64,000 bases of DNA, taken from the NCBI GenBank assembly GCA_016935315.1, contig JAFGRD010000116.1:1-64000 (forward strand), written 5' to 3'. The translations under genes and the position numbers were made by a program. This stretch comes from Pirellulales bacterium. Lineage in GTDB: Bacteria; Planctomycetota; Planctomycetia; Pirellulales; Thermoguttaceae. A model generated the notes under the pieces. That model was not told the DNA's origin and ran no database searches. It saw nothing but the letters and a program-made list of their open reading frames with translations. Of the stretch, positions 46,802 to 54,333 are shown piece by piece. Each line of letters opens with the position of its first letter. Position 1 is the first letter of the stretch.

Positions 46802-47743
46802 ATGCCCACTTCGAGAGCCAAGCCGCGTCGCCCCAGGCCCCCCAAGGCCCGCAGCCTATCGCAGACGTGGCTCGAGGCCTTTGTCGAATACTCGGCCGGG
46901 GAGTGCCATCTGGCCGAGAACACGGTGGCGGCCTATCGGCGGGACTTGACGCGGTTCTTCGAGTGGCTGGCCGGGCGCGGCATCCCGGGCCTTTCGATCC
47001 GCGATCTGGCCGACTATGCCGGCTGGCTGCACGCCAGGAAGCTGGCCCCCTCGAGCATCGCCCGGCACCTGGTCTCGCTGAAGGTCTTCTTCCGCTACCT
47101 GCAGCTCGAAGGCGTGCTGCAGGACAACCTGGCCGAGCTGCTGGGCAGCCAGAAGCTCTGGCAGCGCGTGCCCAGAGTGCTCAGCCCGCAGCAGGTCGGC
47201 GATCTGTTCGAGTGTCCGCAGGAGGGCGATCCCTGTTGGCGGCGGGATCGGGCCCTGTTGGAGCTGCTGTACGCGACCGGCTGCCGGGCGTCGGAACTGT
47301 CGAACCTGCGGATGCGGGACGTGCACCTGGACGAGGGTTTCTGCCTTTGCCGCGGCAAGGGGAACAAGGAGCGGGTGGTGCCGCTGGGCGTGCGGGCGGC
47401 CAAGGCCGTCGAGGCTTACTGGCAGCACGAACGACCGCGGCTGGCCGCGGGCGCCGCCTCGGCGCCCGCGTGGGTGTTGTTGTCGTATCGCGGACGGCGG
47501 CTGCGCCGCGAACGCATCTGGGAGCTGCTGAAGAAGTACGCCCGGCGGGTCGGCGCGCCGGCCGACGTCAGCCCCCATACGCTGCGACACAGCTTCGCCA
47601 CGCACATGCTGGCCGGCGGGGCCGATCTCCGCCAGGTTCAGGAGATGCTCGGCCACGCCAGCATCGCCACCACGCAGATCTACACGCACGTGGACCCGAC
47701 GCGGCTGAAGAAGGTGCACCGGCAGTTCCATCCCCGGGCGTAG
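46802..47743 (+). CDS. xerD: Tyrosine recombinase XerD-like
   Basis: Site-specific recombinase, usually for chromosome dimer resolution at dif with XerC. 313 residues; the N-terminal 20 are basic and proline-rich. A SAM-like core-binding domain (about 22-108) is followed by the catalytic domain, with the first Arg in YATGCRASELSNLRMRDV, Lys in GKGNKERVVP, H-x-x-R in PHTLRHSFATHML, His in LGHASIATTQIYTH and the nucleophile Tyr in that last motif. All residues of the R-K-H-R-H-Y set are present. It could equally be XerC; nothing nearby suggests an integron or mobile element. Confidence 0.93.
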   Translation: MPTSRAKPRRPRPPKARSLSQTWLEAFVEYSAGECHLAENTVAAYRRDLTRFFEWLAGRGIPGLSIRDLADYAGWLHARKLAPSSIARHLVSLKVFFRYLQLEGVLQDNLAELLGSQKLWQRVPRVLSPQQVGDLFECPQEGDPCWRRDRALLELLYATGCRASELSNLRMRDVHLDEGFCLCRGKGNKERVVPLGVRAAKAVEAYWQHERPRLAAGAASAPAWVLLSYRGRRLRRERIWELLKKYARRVGAPADVSPHTLRHSFATHMLAGGADLRQVQEMLGHASIATTQIYTHVDPTRLKKVHRQFHPRA

Positions 47744-47744
47744 C

Positions 47745-47758
47745 ACTCGTAGAAGAAC
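47745..47758 (+). repeat. ACTCGTAGAAGAAC motif just after xerD
   Basis: Exactly the same 14-mer as at 63185-63198, starting one base after the xerD stop codon. Part of the ACTCGTA repeat family (see 45370, 54112, 63184). Confidence 0.45.
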
Positions 47759-47778
47759 ACGGTCGGCCGTTGCCGGGG

Positions 47779-48279
47779 CTATCCGCCGGGGGCGCGGCGG
47801 GGCGGTTTGAACTTGATCTTCTCGATGACCTTGATGATCCGGTTGTCGCGAACGTAGCCGGAAACGGCGGTGATGGCCTGGATGACGTACTCGAACTTCA
47901 ATTGATAGTCGCAGTCGAACTCGACCTCCGTGCTCTCGGCGATCGATCCCGGTCCTCGATCGTCGCCGACGATTTCGCGGATGGCCAGGTGAAGCGCCCC
48001 GAAGGTCTTCAGCGTGCGGCCGCCCATGGTGATTCCCGCCAGCGTCCCGTCGGAGTTGGCGGCCAGCCGCACCTGGATCGGGGGCAACATCAGCGGGTCG
48101 CTGGGCCGGGCCTCGCTGGGCGCGTCCTTCGGCATGCGGATATTGAAGTCCCCCTCCGGCGAGACGATCTTGAACGTCATGATGAAGAACACGAGGAGCT
48201 GGAAGACGATGTCGATCATCGGCGTCATCTGCAGCTCGATGTTCTCCTCGCCGTGGCGCTGGACGTTGCGGACTCTCAT
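47779..48279 (-). CDS. exbD: ExbD/TolR-family biopolymer transport protein (distal copy)
   Basis: 166 residues. A short cytosolic tail, then one membrane helix with the functional aspartate in MTPMIDIVFQLLVFFIMTF, then a periplasmic domain of about 125 residues. It couples the proton motive force through the TolQ/ExbB channel to an envelope partner. It starts four bases after the stop of the second ExbD gene. The insertion between residues about 80 and 115 (GITMGGRTLKTFGALHLAI) makes it slightly longer than usual. Confidence 0.9.
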   Translation of the reverse strand: MRVRNVQRHGEENIELQMTPMIDIVFQLLVFFIMTFKIVSPEGDFNIRMPKDAPSEARPSDPLMLPPIQVRLAANSDGTLAGITMGGRTLKTFGALHLAIREIVGDDRGPGSIAESTEVEFDCDYQLKFEYVIQAITAVSGYVRDNRIIKVIEKIKFKPPRRAPGG

Positions 48280-48282
48280 CGG

Positions 48283-48747
48283 TCAGGTCCTTCCTCCCTG
48301 CAGCCCGGCTTCCTCCTGCTTGGCGCGCAGCGCGAACTTCTCGAAGCCCACGTCCTGGCAGACCCCGATCACCTCCTGCACCCTGCCGGTCTGGGCGTTG
48401 CGGTCGGCGCGGATGATCACGGTGGCCTCGGCCGTGCTGCGGCCCGGCGTGTTGTCGATGACGGTCCGCTCTCTGGCCAGCAGGGGCCTCAGACCCGCCA
48501 AGGTCGTCTCGTCGGGCCCGAAGATGATCGTCCCCTTGTCGGTCAATTGCAGGGTGATGGGCGACTGGACGGGGCCGTCGGGCGGCTTGGCCAGCTCGCT
48601 GCTGGGCAGCCGGATCCGCTGGTTCTGATCGGCCTCGGAGAAGTTGACCAGCACCATGAAGAAGGCGATCAACTGGAAGGTCATGTCGATCATGGGGGTC
48701 ATATCGCCTTCGGCGAATCCGGCCCCCCCTTTGCGTCCAAATCTCAT
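48283..48747 (-). CDS. exbD: ExbD/TolR-family biopolymer transport protein (proximal copy)
   Basis: 154 residues from ATG 48747, behind GGGAGCC; the frame is open upstream but lacks a better start. The helix with its aspartate reads GDMTPMIDMTFQLIAFFMVLV. The periplasmic domain contains the conserved VIIRADRNAQTGRVQEVIGVCQDVGFEKFALRA. Placed between TolQ/ExbB and the second ExbD, it implies a motor with two different ExbD subunits, a combination common in planctomycete gene clusters. Confidence 0.92.
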   Translation of the reverse strand: MRFGRKGGAGFAEGDMTPMIDMTFQLIAFFMVLVNFSEADQNQRIRLPSSELAKPPDGPVQSPITLQLTDKGTIIFGPDETTLAGLRPLLARERTVIDNTPGRSTAEATVIIRADRNAQTGRVQEVIGVCQDVGFEKFALRAKQEEAGLQGGRT

Positions 48748-48787
48748 CGCTTGGCTCCCGCGTGCCGTGATGCCCTCGATCGGCCGC

Positions 48788-49678
48788 CTACTGCTTCTTG
48801 GCCGGCGCGGCCCCGCCGCCACCGCTGCCGCTGCCGCTGCCGACGTTGGAGAACCGGCTCATCAGCCCTTCGCTGAGGATGCCGACCTCCAGCACGAGCC
48901 GGGCCACGCGGTTGCGGAGGATGTTGTAGGCCGCGATCGCCGGGATGGCGATGAACAGTCCGATCAGCGTGGTGAACAGCGCCTTGGAGATGCCCCCGGC
49001 CAGATCGGCGGCCTTGGGTGTCGCGGCACTGTTGGCGATCACGCTAAACGAATTGATCATGCCCTGGACCGTTCCCAGCAGCCCGACCATGGGGCTGATC
49101 GTGCCGATCAGGGCCATGTAGCTGAGCCGGTGTTCCAGCTTCATGTTTTCTTCTTCGCCGACCTCCTGCATGGCCTCGATCGCCTGATCGTAGCCGGCCG
49201 AGAGCTTGGCCAGGCCGGCCGAGAGGACCTGGCCGAGGAACGACTCGTCGCTCTTGGCCATCTCGTAGGCCTCCTGGTAGCGCTTGTCGTTTAAGTGGCT
49301 CTCGAAGCCCTCGACCAGGGCCACCGGCACGACGTTCTCGCGCCGGGCGGTCAGCAGATTCATCACGAACAGGGCCACCAGCGTGAACGAGAGGCTGAAG
49401 AAGACGATGCTGTAGAACGGGCCCAACGACTTCCACATCCACTGCAGCGTGCTCGTTTTCTGCCCGGTAGCGTCCGGCTGATCACCATTGTCGGCCGGCG
49501 CGGCGGCCGCCGCCTCCGCCGGGGCCTCTTCCGGCGGCGCGGGCTCATCGACTTCCTGGGCGACGGCCGGCGCGGCGTCGATCAGCGTCGTGCTCGAAAA
49601 GACGGCCAGCGCCGACCAGACCAACCAGCAGGAGCAGAGCCCCGCCGCCAACCATCCCAACGAAAACCGATACCGCAT
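48788..49678 (-). CDS. exbB: TolQ/ExbB/MotA-family proton channel protein
   Basis: 296 residues, with GGGAGG upstream. Residues 1-40 are a signal-like hydrophobic segment followed by a linker rich in A, E and P (about 41-72), an N-terminal extension seen in planctomycete and myxobacterial members. Three membrane helices follow (about 85-108, 185-215 and 225-250), with SYMALIGTISPMVGLLGTVQGMINSF and ALFTTLIGLFIAIPAIAAYNIL as conserved pore segments. The C-terminus is glycine/serine-rich. It pairs with the two downstream ExbD genes. Confidence 0.93.
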   Translation of the reverse strand: MRYRFSLGWLAAGLCSCWLVWSALAVFSSTTLIDAAPAVAQEVDEPAPPEEAPAEAAAAAPADNGDQPDATGQKTSTLQWMWKSLGPFYSIVFFSLSFTLVALFVMNLLTARRENVVPVALVEGFESHLNDKRYQEAYEMAKSDESFLGQVLSAGLAKLSAGYDQAIEAMQEVGEEENMKLEHRLSYMALIGTISPMVGLLGTVQGMINSFSVIANSAATPKAADLAGGISKALFTTLIGLFIAIPAIAAYNILRNRVARLVLEVGILSEGLMSRFSNVGSGSGSGGGGAAPAKKQ

Positions 49679-49899
49679 GGTGACCTCCCAACTCGTCTGG
49701 CAATTGGATCCTTGGATTCTCGAAGCCGAAGTCGCAAGACCTCAGATCTGAATTCCTGCGAATCAACGGGCTGTTTGCTTGCACATGGTGGGTCCGGGCA
49801 GACACCCCCAGACATTGTAGTGTACTCTGGCGGCCCGGGAAGCGTAAAGCGCCGGCCCCGAGAACGCCACGTTCGACCCGGGGCGGACGTGGTGAGCGG

Positions 49900-49958
49900 A
49901 AGGGCGTCCGCACGGCCTTTCCACCCTCAAAAAATGCCCAACGTATTCTCTTGCCGGT
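49900..49958 (-). repeat. GTTGGGCATTT interspersed repeat, copy 2
   Basis: Read on the minus strand: GGACCGGCAAGAGAATACG, TTGGGCATTTTTTGAGGG, TGGAAAGGCCGTGCGGACG. It matches the plus-strand copy at 54112-54166 at about three quarters of positions. It lies in the 282-base gap between the 349-residue TPR gene and exbB. The remainder of the gap (49679-49899) shows no gene. Confidence 0.55.
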
Positions 49959-49960
49959 CC

Positions 49961-51010
49961 TCAGCTTCCCCCTTGTTTGGCCCATGGGCTGTTTTTGTAC
50001 CTCTCCTGGAGCACTTGTCGTGCCTCGGCGGCCCGCTGCGGCTTGTGGACCGCCTCCCACAATACGGCCAGACTGGCCAGTGCCTCGGCGTGGGTTTCCG
50101 GCACGGCGAAATAGAGGATGTCGACGTGCAAGAAGGCCAGCAGGGCCTCTTGGTCGCGGCCGGCCTTGCGGTGGGCGCTGCCCAGGATGTTGTAGGCCCG
50201 GGCGCAGAGGTCGACGTCCTCCGGGTTGGCGTTGGCAATGATCCCTTCGACCGCCTGGATGGCCTCGTCGTGCTTTCCTTCGGCCACCTGGCACGCGGCT
50301 TCGCCGAGTTGGGCGGCCAGTCGCTGCGATTGGGCCGCGTCGCCGGTCGCCTCGATGGCCAGCACCTTGGCGAAGGACTGTCGCGCCTCGGCCGCTTTGC
50401 CCTGCGCGAGCCGGGCCCGGCCGATCGCCACGCCGCCACGCATCTGGTAGTCGGGCCAGGGCGAGGTCTCGAGTTGGGCGTAGTACTTTTCCGCGTTGGC
50501 GTAGTCTCCCATGGCCGCGTACAGGTTGCCCAACACCTCGCATCCCTCGTAGAAGTGGTAGCTGTTGATGTTGCCGTGGACGAAGGTGCGCATCTGGTCC
50601 CGGGCGTCGGCCAGCGCCGCGCCCCCGCCCAAGGCCAGCCGCGCCGAGGCCAGCGCCCTGTAGTAGGCCAGGTCCTGCGTCATTTCCGCCCGCGTCAGAT
50701 CGCCCGGCGGCACCTTATTCAGCGCCTCCAGCGCGTCGTTGTAGCGGCCGGCCTGGACGTGGCCCCGGGCGGTCCGCAAGAGGCTGGGCTCGTCGGAGTA
50801 GTGGATGTAGACGACTTCGTTGGCGGGCAGGTTCCGGACGACGCCGCTGCGCTCCACGTCGACTTGCTGCCGCGTCATCTTCACTACCTGGCCGGTGACC
50901 GTGGACGAGGTGGTCTTGACGGTATCCAGGGCCCAGCCCGCACTGCCCATGCCGAGACAGAGCCAGGCTGCCAGGATCCAGGCTGCCAGGATGACGTCGC
51001 GCCGTTTCAT
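49961..51010 (-). CDS. Exported TPR protein
   Basis: 349 residues from ATG 51010, with AAGGAGCACGCC upstream. Signal peptide over residues 1-28 (MKRRDVILAAWILAAWLCLGMG). A small beta domain (about 30-75, TGQVVKMTRQQVDVERSG) is followed by TPR repeats to the end (GHVQAGRYNDALEALNKV; EVLGNLYAAMGDYANAEKYYAQLE; YNILGSAHRKAGRDQEALLAFLHV). Probably periplasmic, and a scaffold for the adjacent TolQ/ExbD motor. It lies 34 bases after the larger TPR gene. Confidence 0.88.
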   Translation of the reverse strand: MKRRDVILAAWILAAWLCLGMGSAGWALDTVKTTSSTVTGQVVKMTRQQVDVERSGVVRNLPANEVVYIHYSDEPSLLRTARGHVQAGRYNDALEALNKVPPGDLTRAEMTQDLAYYRALASARLALGGGAALADARDQMRTFVHGNINSYHFYEGCEVLGNLYAAMGDYANAEKYYAQLETSPWPDYQMRGGVAIGRARLAQGKAAEARQSFAKVLAIEATGDAAQSQRLAAQLGEAACQVAEGKHDEAIQAVEGIIANANPEDVDLCARAYNILGSAHRKAGRDQEALLAFLHVDILYFAVPETHAEALASLAVLWEAVHKPQRAAEARQVLQERYKNSPWAKQGGS

Positions 51011-51044
51011 GGCGTGCTCCTTGATCTGCTTCGCGTTCGAGTTC

Positions 51045-54000
51045 TCATTTCGAGGCGGCCGTCGCCTTCAGGCCACCGGGGGTCTTGCCGCGGAGTTTTT
51101 GGATATTCTTCAACAGCTCGTCGTATTTGCCGTACCACGCGCTGCCACCCATTTTCGGGTAGAGTCGCTGGACGATCACGATATCGTTCTCGGCCCGCTG
51201 CAACAGCGACTGCTTTTCCGCGCCCGACTTGGCCACCGCCAGCTTGAAGCGGCACAGTGCCAGGTTGTAGCGGGCCTCGTGGAAGATGGCCTGATGCTTT
51301 TCGCTGCGGGCGACCCGCTGGGCGATCCTGCCCCATCCCCAGATCTCCGGGTGCTGCTTGCTGCCCTGCATGGCCAGCAGGTAGGCGGCCGGGTCCTGTT
51401 GGCCCCAGGTCTGATAGGTATAGGCCGCCTCCAGTTGGGCGTCGATCATCGTGGGACGCTCCTTGAGCATGGCGGCCAGCATATCGCGGGCCTGCCGGAC
51501 TTGCCCCAGCCGGCGGAGGCAGCCGGCCAGGCGGATCTTGATGCTGGTCGGGGCGCCGGGCCGGCAGTCGAGCTTCTTCTGCTTGCAGAGCTCGAGGATC
51601 TTCCGGTACGTCTCGGCCGACTTTTCGTAATAGCTTTTTGCCTTGGCCGGCAGGGTGCCGCCGCCGGGGTCGAACCCGGCGCCCAGGCCGAAGAAGGTCT
51701 CCGCCACCCAGTTCAAGGAATTGAAGGTATTGCCCTGCTGGCGCTGGGAAATGCGATCGAGGAACAGCTCGAATCCGCTGGCAACCTTGTCGAGCTGCTC
51801 CGTCTTGCCTTCCTTGCGTAGCCGTTCGAGCTGATTCTGCAACTCGCGGCCGAGGCTGATGTAGATGCGGGTCAGCGTCCCGCCCGCGTCGGCGTCGCCG
51901 CTGGTCTGGATGAGCGCCTCCAGGGCCTTCATCACGTCTTCGGCCTGCTCCAACTGCTGGGTGGCCACGAAGGCCCGCAGCGCCGCCTTGTAGGTTTCCA
52001 CGCGGAAGTTGCCGCGGTCGGTCGCCGGGTGATCGGCTCGGGTCAGCGTCAGGGCCCCGATCTTCGGATCGTTCAGCCACGCCAGCGCCTTCTCCGCGTC
52101 TCCGGCGTCGATGCTGATCTGGGCCAGGGAGAGCACGGAGGCCATCAGGGTGTAGCTGACGTCCCCGCCGTCGTCGACCACCTTGCGCATCCCGGCGACG
52201 CCGTTTTCGAGCGTCTCCCGGGCCTGGGCGACCATCTTGTCGAGTTCGGCTTGCGGCGGCCGCTGGCCCTCCTCTTGCGCCGCCGCCTGAAGGTAGTTGC
52301 CCCAAAGCTTCTGGCCGGTCATCAGCTCGGCCTCGCCGCGGGCGCCGGAATCCGGCGACAGCTTGGCGAGATACTCGCGGGCCCGCTCGAGGTCGCCTTC
52401 GCTGAGGGCCGTGCGAATCAGCATCATCCAGGCTTCATCGGCTTCCGGCTCGCCGGCCCAACGCTTGGTGATGTAGTCGGCGATGCCGACCATCCGCTGC
52501 GATTCCCACTGGCGATCGTCGGGCGGCGCCTCGTTGAAGAGCTTCACGTAGGCCGCCATGGCGATCTTGGCCGCCTGGCGCGCCCCGGGGCTCTCGCTGT
52601 ACCCGTGCGCCAGGAACTCCCCGACCACGGCCGCCTCGTACAGGTCGTCGGCCAGGAAGTACAGATACGAGAGGTAGTAGCGGACCACGTTCATCTCGTC
52701 GACCGTCACCTCGGGCGTCCGCAACGCGACGGCCATCCGGAAGTACTTGATCGCCTCGTCGCGCAGCCGGGCCACCTCGTCCGGCTTCAGCTCCGGGCCC
52801 TGCATCTGGTCCAACGTGTCCTTGCCCCGATCGCGGGCTTCGGCGAAGTTGGTCGGCTCGGGAACCTCGATCTCTTCGCCGGCCAACTCCTTGCGGCGGA
52901 GCATGGATCGGGCCTGCTGCTGATAGTCGCCCGGCCGGTCGGCCACGTATTGGAAGAGCTTGCGGGCTTCGGTGTACGTTTTCTGCTGGTCGGCCGGCTT
53001 CTGGGCCGCTCTGCCTTGCCGGAAGTAGACCTCGCCGGCGCGGTACTTGATCGTCAGGCCGTCCTCGCTTGCCTCCTCGGCCCCGCGCGAGGTCTCCGCC
53101 CACCGGCCGTACTTCTCGACGGCCGTCGGCAACAGCTTGTCCTCCTCGGCCGCCAGTGCCGTCTCCAGCAGCAGGATCAGCGTCTGGCTCTTCAAGGTGC
53201 GAAAGGCTTGCGGCTCGTCCGGCTGCGCCAACAGGTCCTCAAAGGCCTCCATGGCCTCGTCGGTCTTACCCAGCTCCTTGTAGCAGCGGGCTTCCCAAAG
53301 GTGCGCGTAGAGCCCGGCCAGCCGCGAGCCGTACTTGGTGTACAGATCCTTGTACCTTTCGGCCGCCGTGCGCAGATTGTCGGCGTTGCCCTTGCTGCCC
53401 GGCTCGTGGGTGTGGGCGATTTCGTAGACCACCGTCGCCCGGGCCAGCCTCGCCTGCAGCAGGTCGCGACGCACCTGGTCGCGGGCTTCGATCTGCCGGG
53501 TGTCCTTGGGATCGATGATCTTGGGGAATTGCCGGTGGGCCTCGAGGAACTGCTCTTCCAGGGTGCCCAGGACTTTTTCGGCTTCCTGGTAGAGCGTGCG
53601 GGCCTGCTCCAGCAGCCGCTTGCTTTCGGCCGGCGGCACGTTCGGCCGCTGTGCCTGGTCCGCCTCGATGCGCCCCCGTTCGACCAGTACGTCGGCCAGC
53701 CGGGTATTGGCGCCGGGGGCCATAGGATGGTCGGCGTGTTCCTGGAGAAACTTGGCAAGGCTTGTCTGCGCCTGATCCAGTTGCTCCTGCCGGACCGACG
53801 CCACGCGCCCCATCCGCGACGAGTCGATCAGCGTGACGCCCGCTTCGTAGTCGATCAGCGCCTTGAACTCCTGGCTTGCCAAGGGGCTGGTCCGCATCTG
53901 CTCGAGGTACTCCAGGGCCGTGTCGTACATCCGGCGCTCGCGCAAACCTTCGAGAAACCTCTGGCTCTCCTCGACCGCCTGCAAGCGCCCCGGCGTCGCG

Positions 54001-54062
54001 ACCAGGCAGGCGGTCAATACGCTTGCGGCCAGCAGCCAGCGGTACCACGTTGAGCGTCTCAT
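51045..54062 (-). CDS. Large exported TPR-repeat protein
   Basis: 1005 residues from ATG 54062, with AAGGA nine bases upstream; the frame is open upstream but non-coding in character. Signal peptide over residues 1-30 (MRRSTWYRWLLAASVLTACLVA). The rest is helical repeat throughout, e.g. MYDTALEYLEQMRTSPLASQEF, YKDLYTKYGSRLAGLYAHLWEARCYKELG and AAYTYQTWGQQDPAAYLLAMQGSKQ, consistent with TPR solenoids. It heads the leftward cluster of two TPR genes, exbB and two exbD genes, suggesting an energised envelope machine with periplasmic solenoids as partners. No enzymatic motif. Confidence 0.88.
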   Translation of the reverse strand: MRRSTWYRWLLAASVLTACLVATPGRLQAVEESQRFLEGLRERRMYDTALEYLEQMRTSPLASQEFKALIDYEAGVTLIDSSRMGRVASVRQEQLDQAQTSLAKFLQEHADHPMAPGANTRLADVLVERGRIEADQAQRPNVPPAESKRLLEQARTLYQEAEKVLGTLEEQFLEAHRQFPKIIDPKDTRQIEARDQVRRDLLQARLARATVVYEIAHTHEPGSKGNADNLRTAAERYKDLYTKYGSRLAGLYAHLWEARCYKELGKTDEAMEAFEDLLAQPDEPQAFRTLKSQTLILLLETALAAEEDKLLPTAVEKYGRWAETSRGAEEASEDGLTIKYRAGEVYFRQGRAAQKPADQQKTYTEARKLFQYVADRPGDYQQQARSMLRRKELAGEEIEVPEPTNFAEARDRGKDTLDQMQGPELKPDEVARLRDEAIKYFRMAVALRTPEVTVDEMNVVRYYLSYLYFLADDLYEAAVVGEFLAHGYSESPGARQAAKIAMAAYVKLFNEAPPDDRQWESQRMVGIADYITKRWAGEPEADEAWMMLIRTALSEGDLERAREYLAKLSPDSGARGEAELMTGQKLWGNYLQAAAQEEGQRPPQAELDKMVAQARETLENGVAGMRKVVDDGGDVSYTLMASVLSLAQISIDAGDAEKALAWLNDPKIGALTLTRADHPATDRGNFRVETYKAALRAFVATQQLEQAEDVMKALEALIQTSGDADAGGTLTRIYISLGRELQNQLERLRKEGKTEQLDKVASGFELFLDRISQRQQGNTFNSLNWVAETFFGLGAGFDPGGGTLPAKAKSYYEKSAETYRKILELCKQKKLDCRPGAPTSIKIRLAGCLRRLGQVRQARDMLAAMLKERPTMIDAQLEAAYTYQTWGQQDPAAYLLAMQGSKQHPEIWGWGRIAQRVARSEKHQAIFHEARYNLALCRFKLAVAKSGAEKQSLLQRAENDIVIVQRLYPKMGGSAWYGKYDELLKNIQKLRGKTPGGLKATAASK

Positions 54063-54111
54063 CGATGGATTCCTTGATCGATCCGGTCGGTCGGCACTTC
54101 GGCCAAGGACT

Positions 54112-54166
54112 CGTAAGAGCATCGGTTGGGCATTTCTTATGGGTGGAAAGGCGGCCCGAACGGGTT
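54112..54166 (+). repeat. GTTGGGCATTT interspersed repeat, copy 1, with ACTCGTA end
   Basis: GACTCGTAAGAGCATCG, GTTGGGCATTTCTTATGG and GTGGAAAGGCGGCCCGAACG. The right part matches 49900-49958 (minus strand) and the left part resembles the ACTCGTA family. It sits in the 271-base gap 54063-54333, between the start of the large TPR gene and the end of the VWA gene; nothing else is recognised there. Confidence 0.55.
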
Positions 54167-54333
54167 CCGGGGCCGTCCGGTGCGGCTGATCGCCTCGCAC
54201 GGATACCTTCTTTTTATCCCTTCTGCGGCTTTGCGGCAAGGCGATGGGATGGGCGAGGGCGACCTCCGCGGCAACCCCGCAGAACCAGCACGCCTGCTCG
54301 CCAAAGCACAATCGGCCCACGCCAAACCCCGCG

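Noticed and set aside
46802-47743. XerD-like gene as an integrase of a mobile element
   Set aside because: The protein has the full XerC/D layout and normal length, and there is no adjacent tRNA, attachment site or phage/ICE gene.
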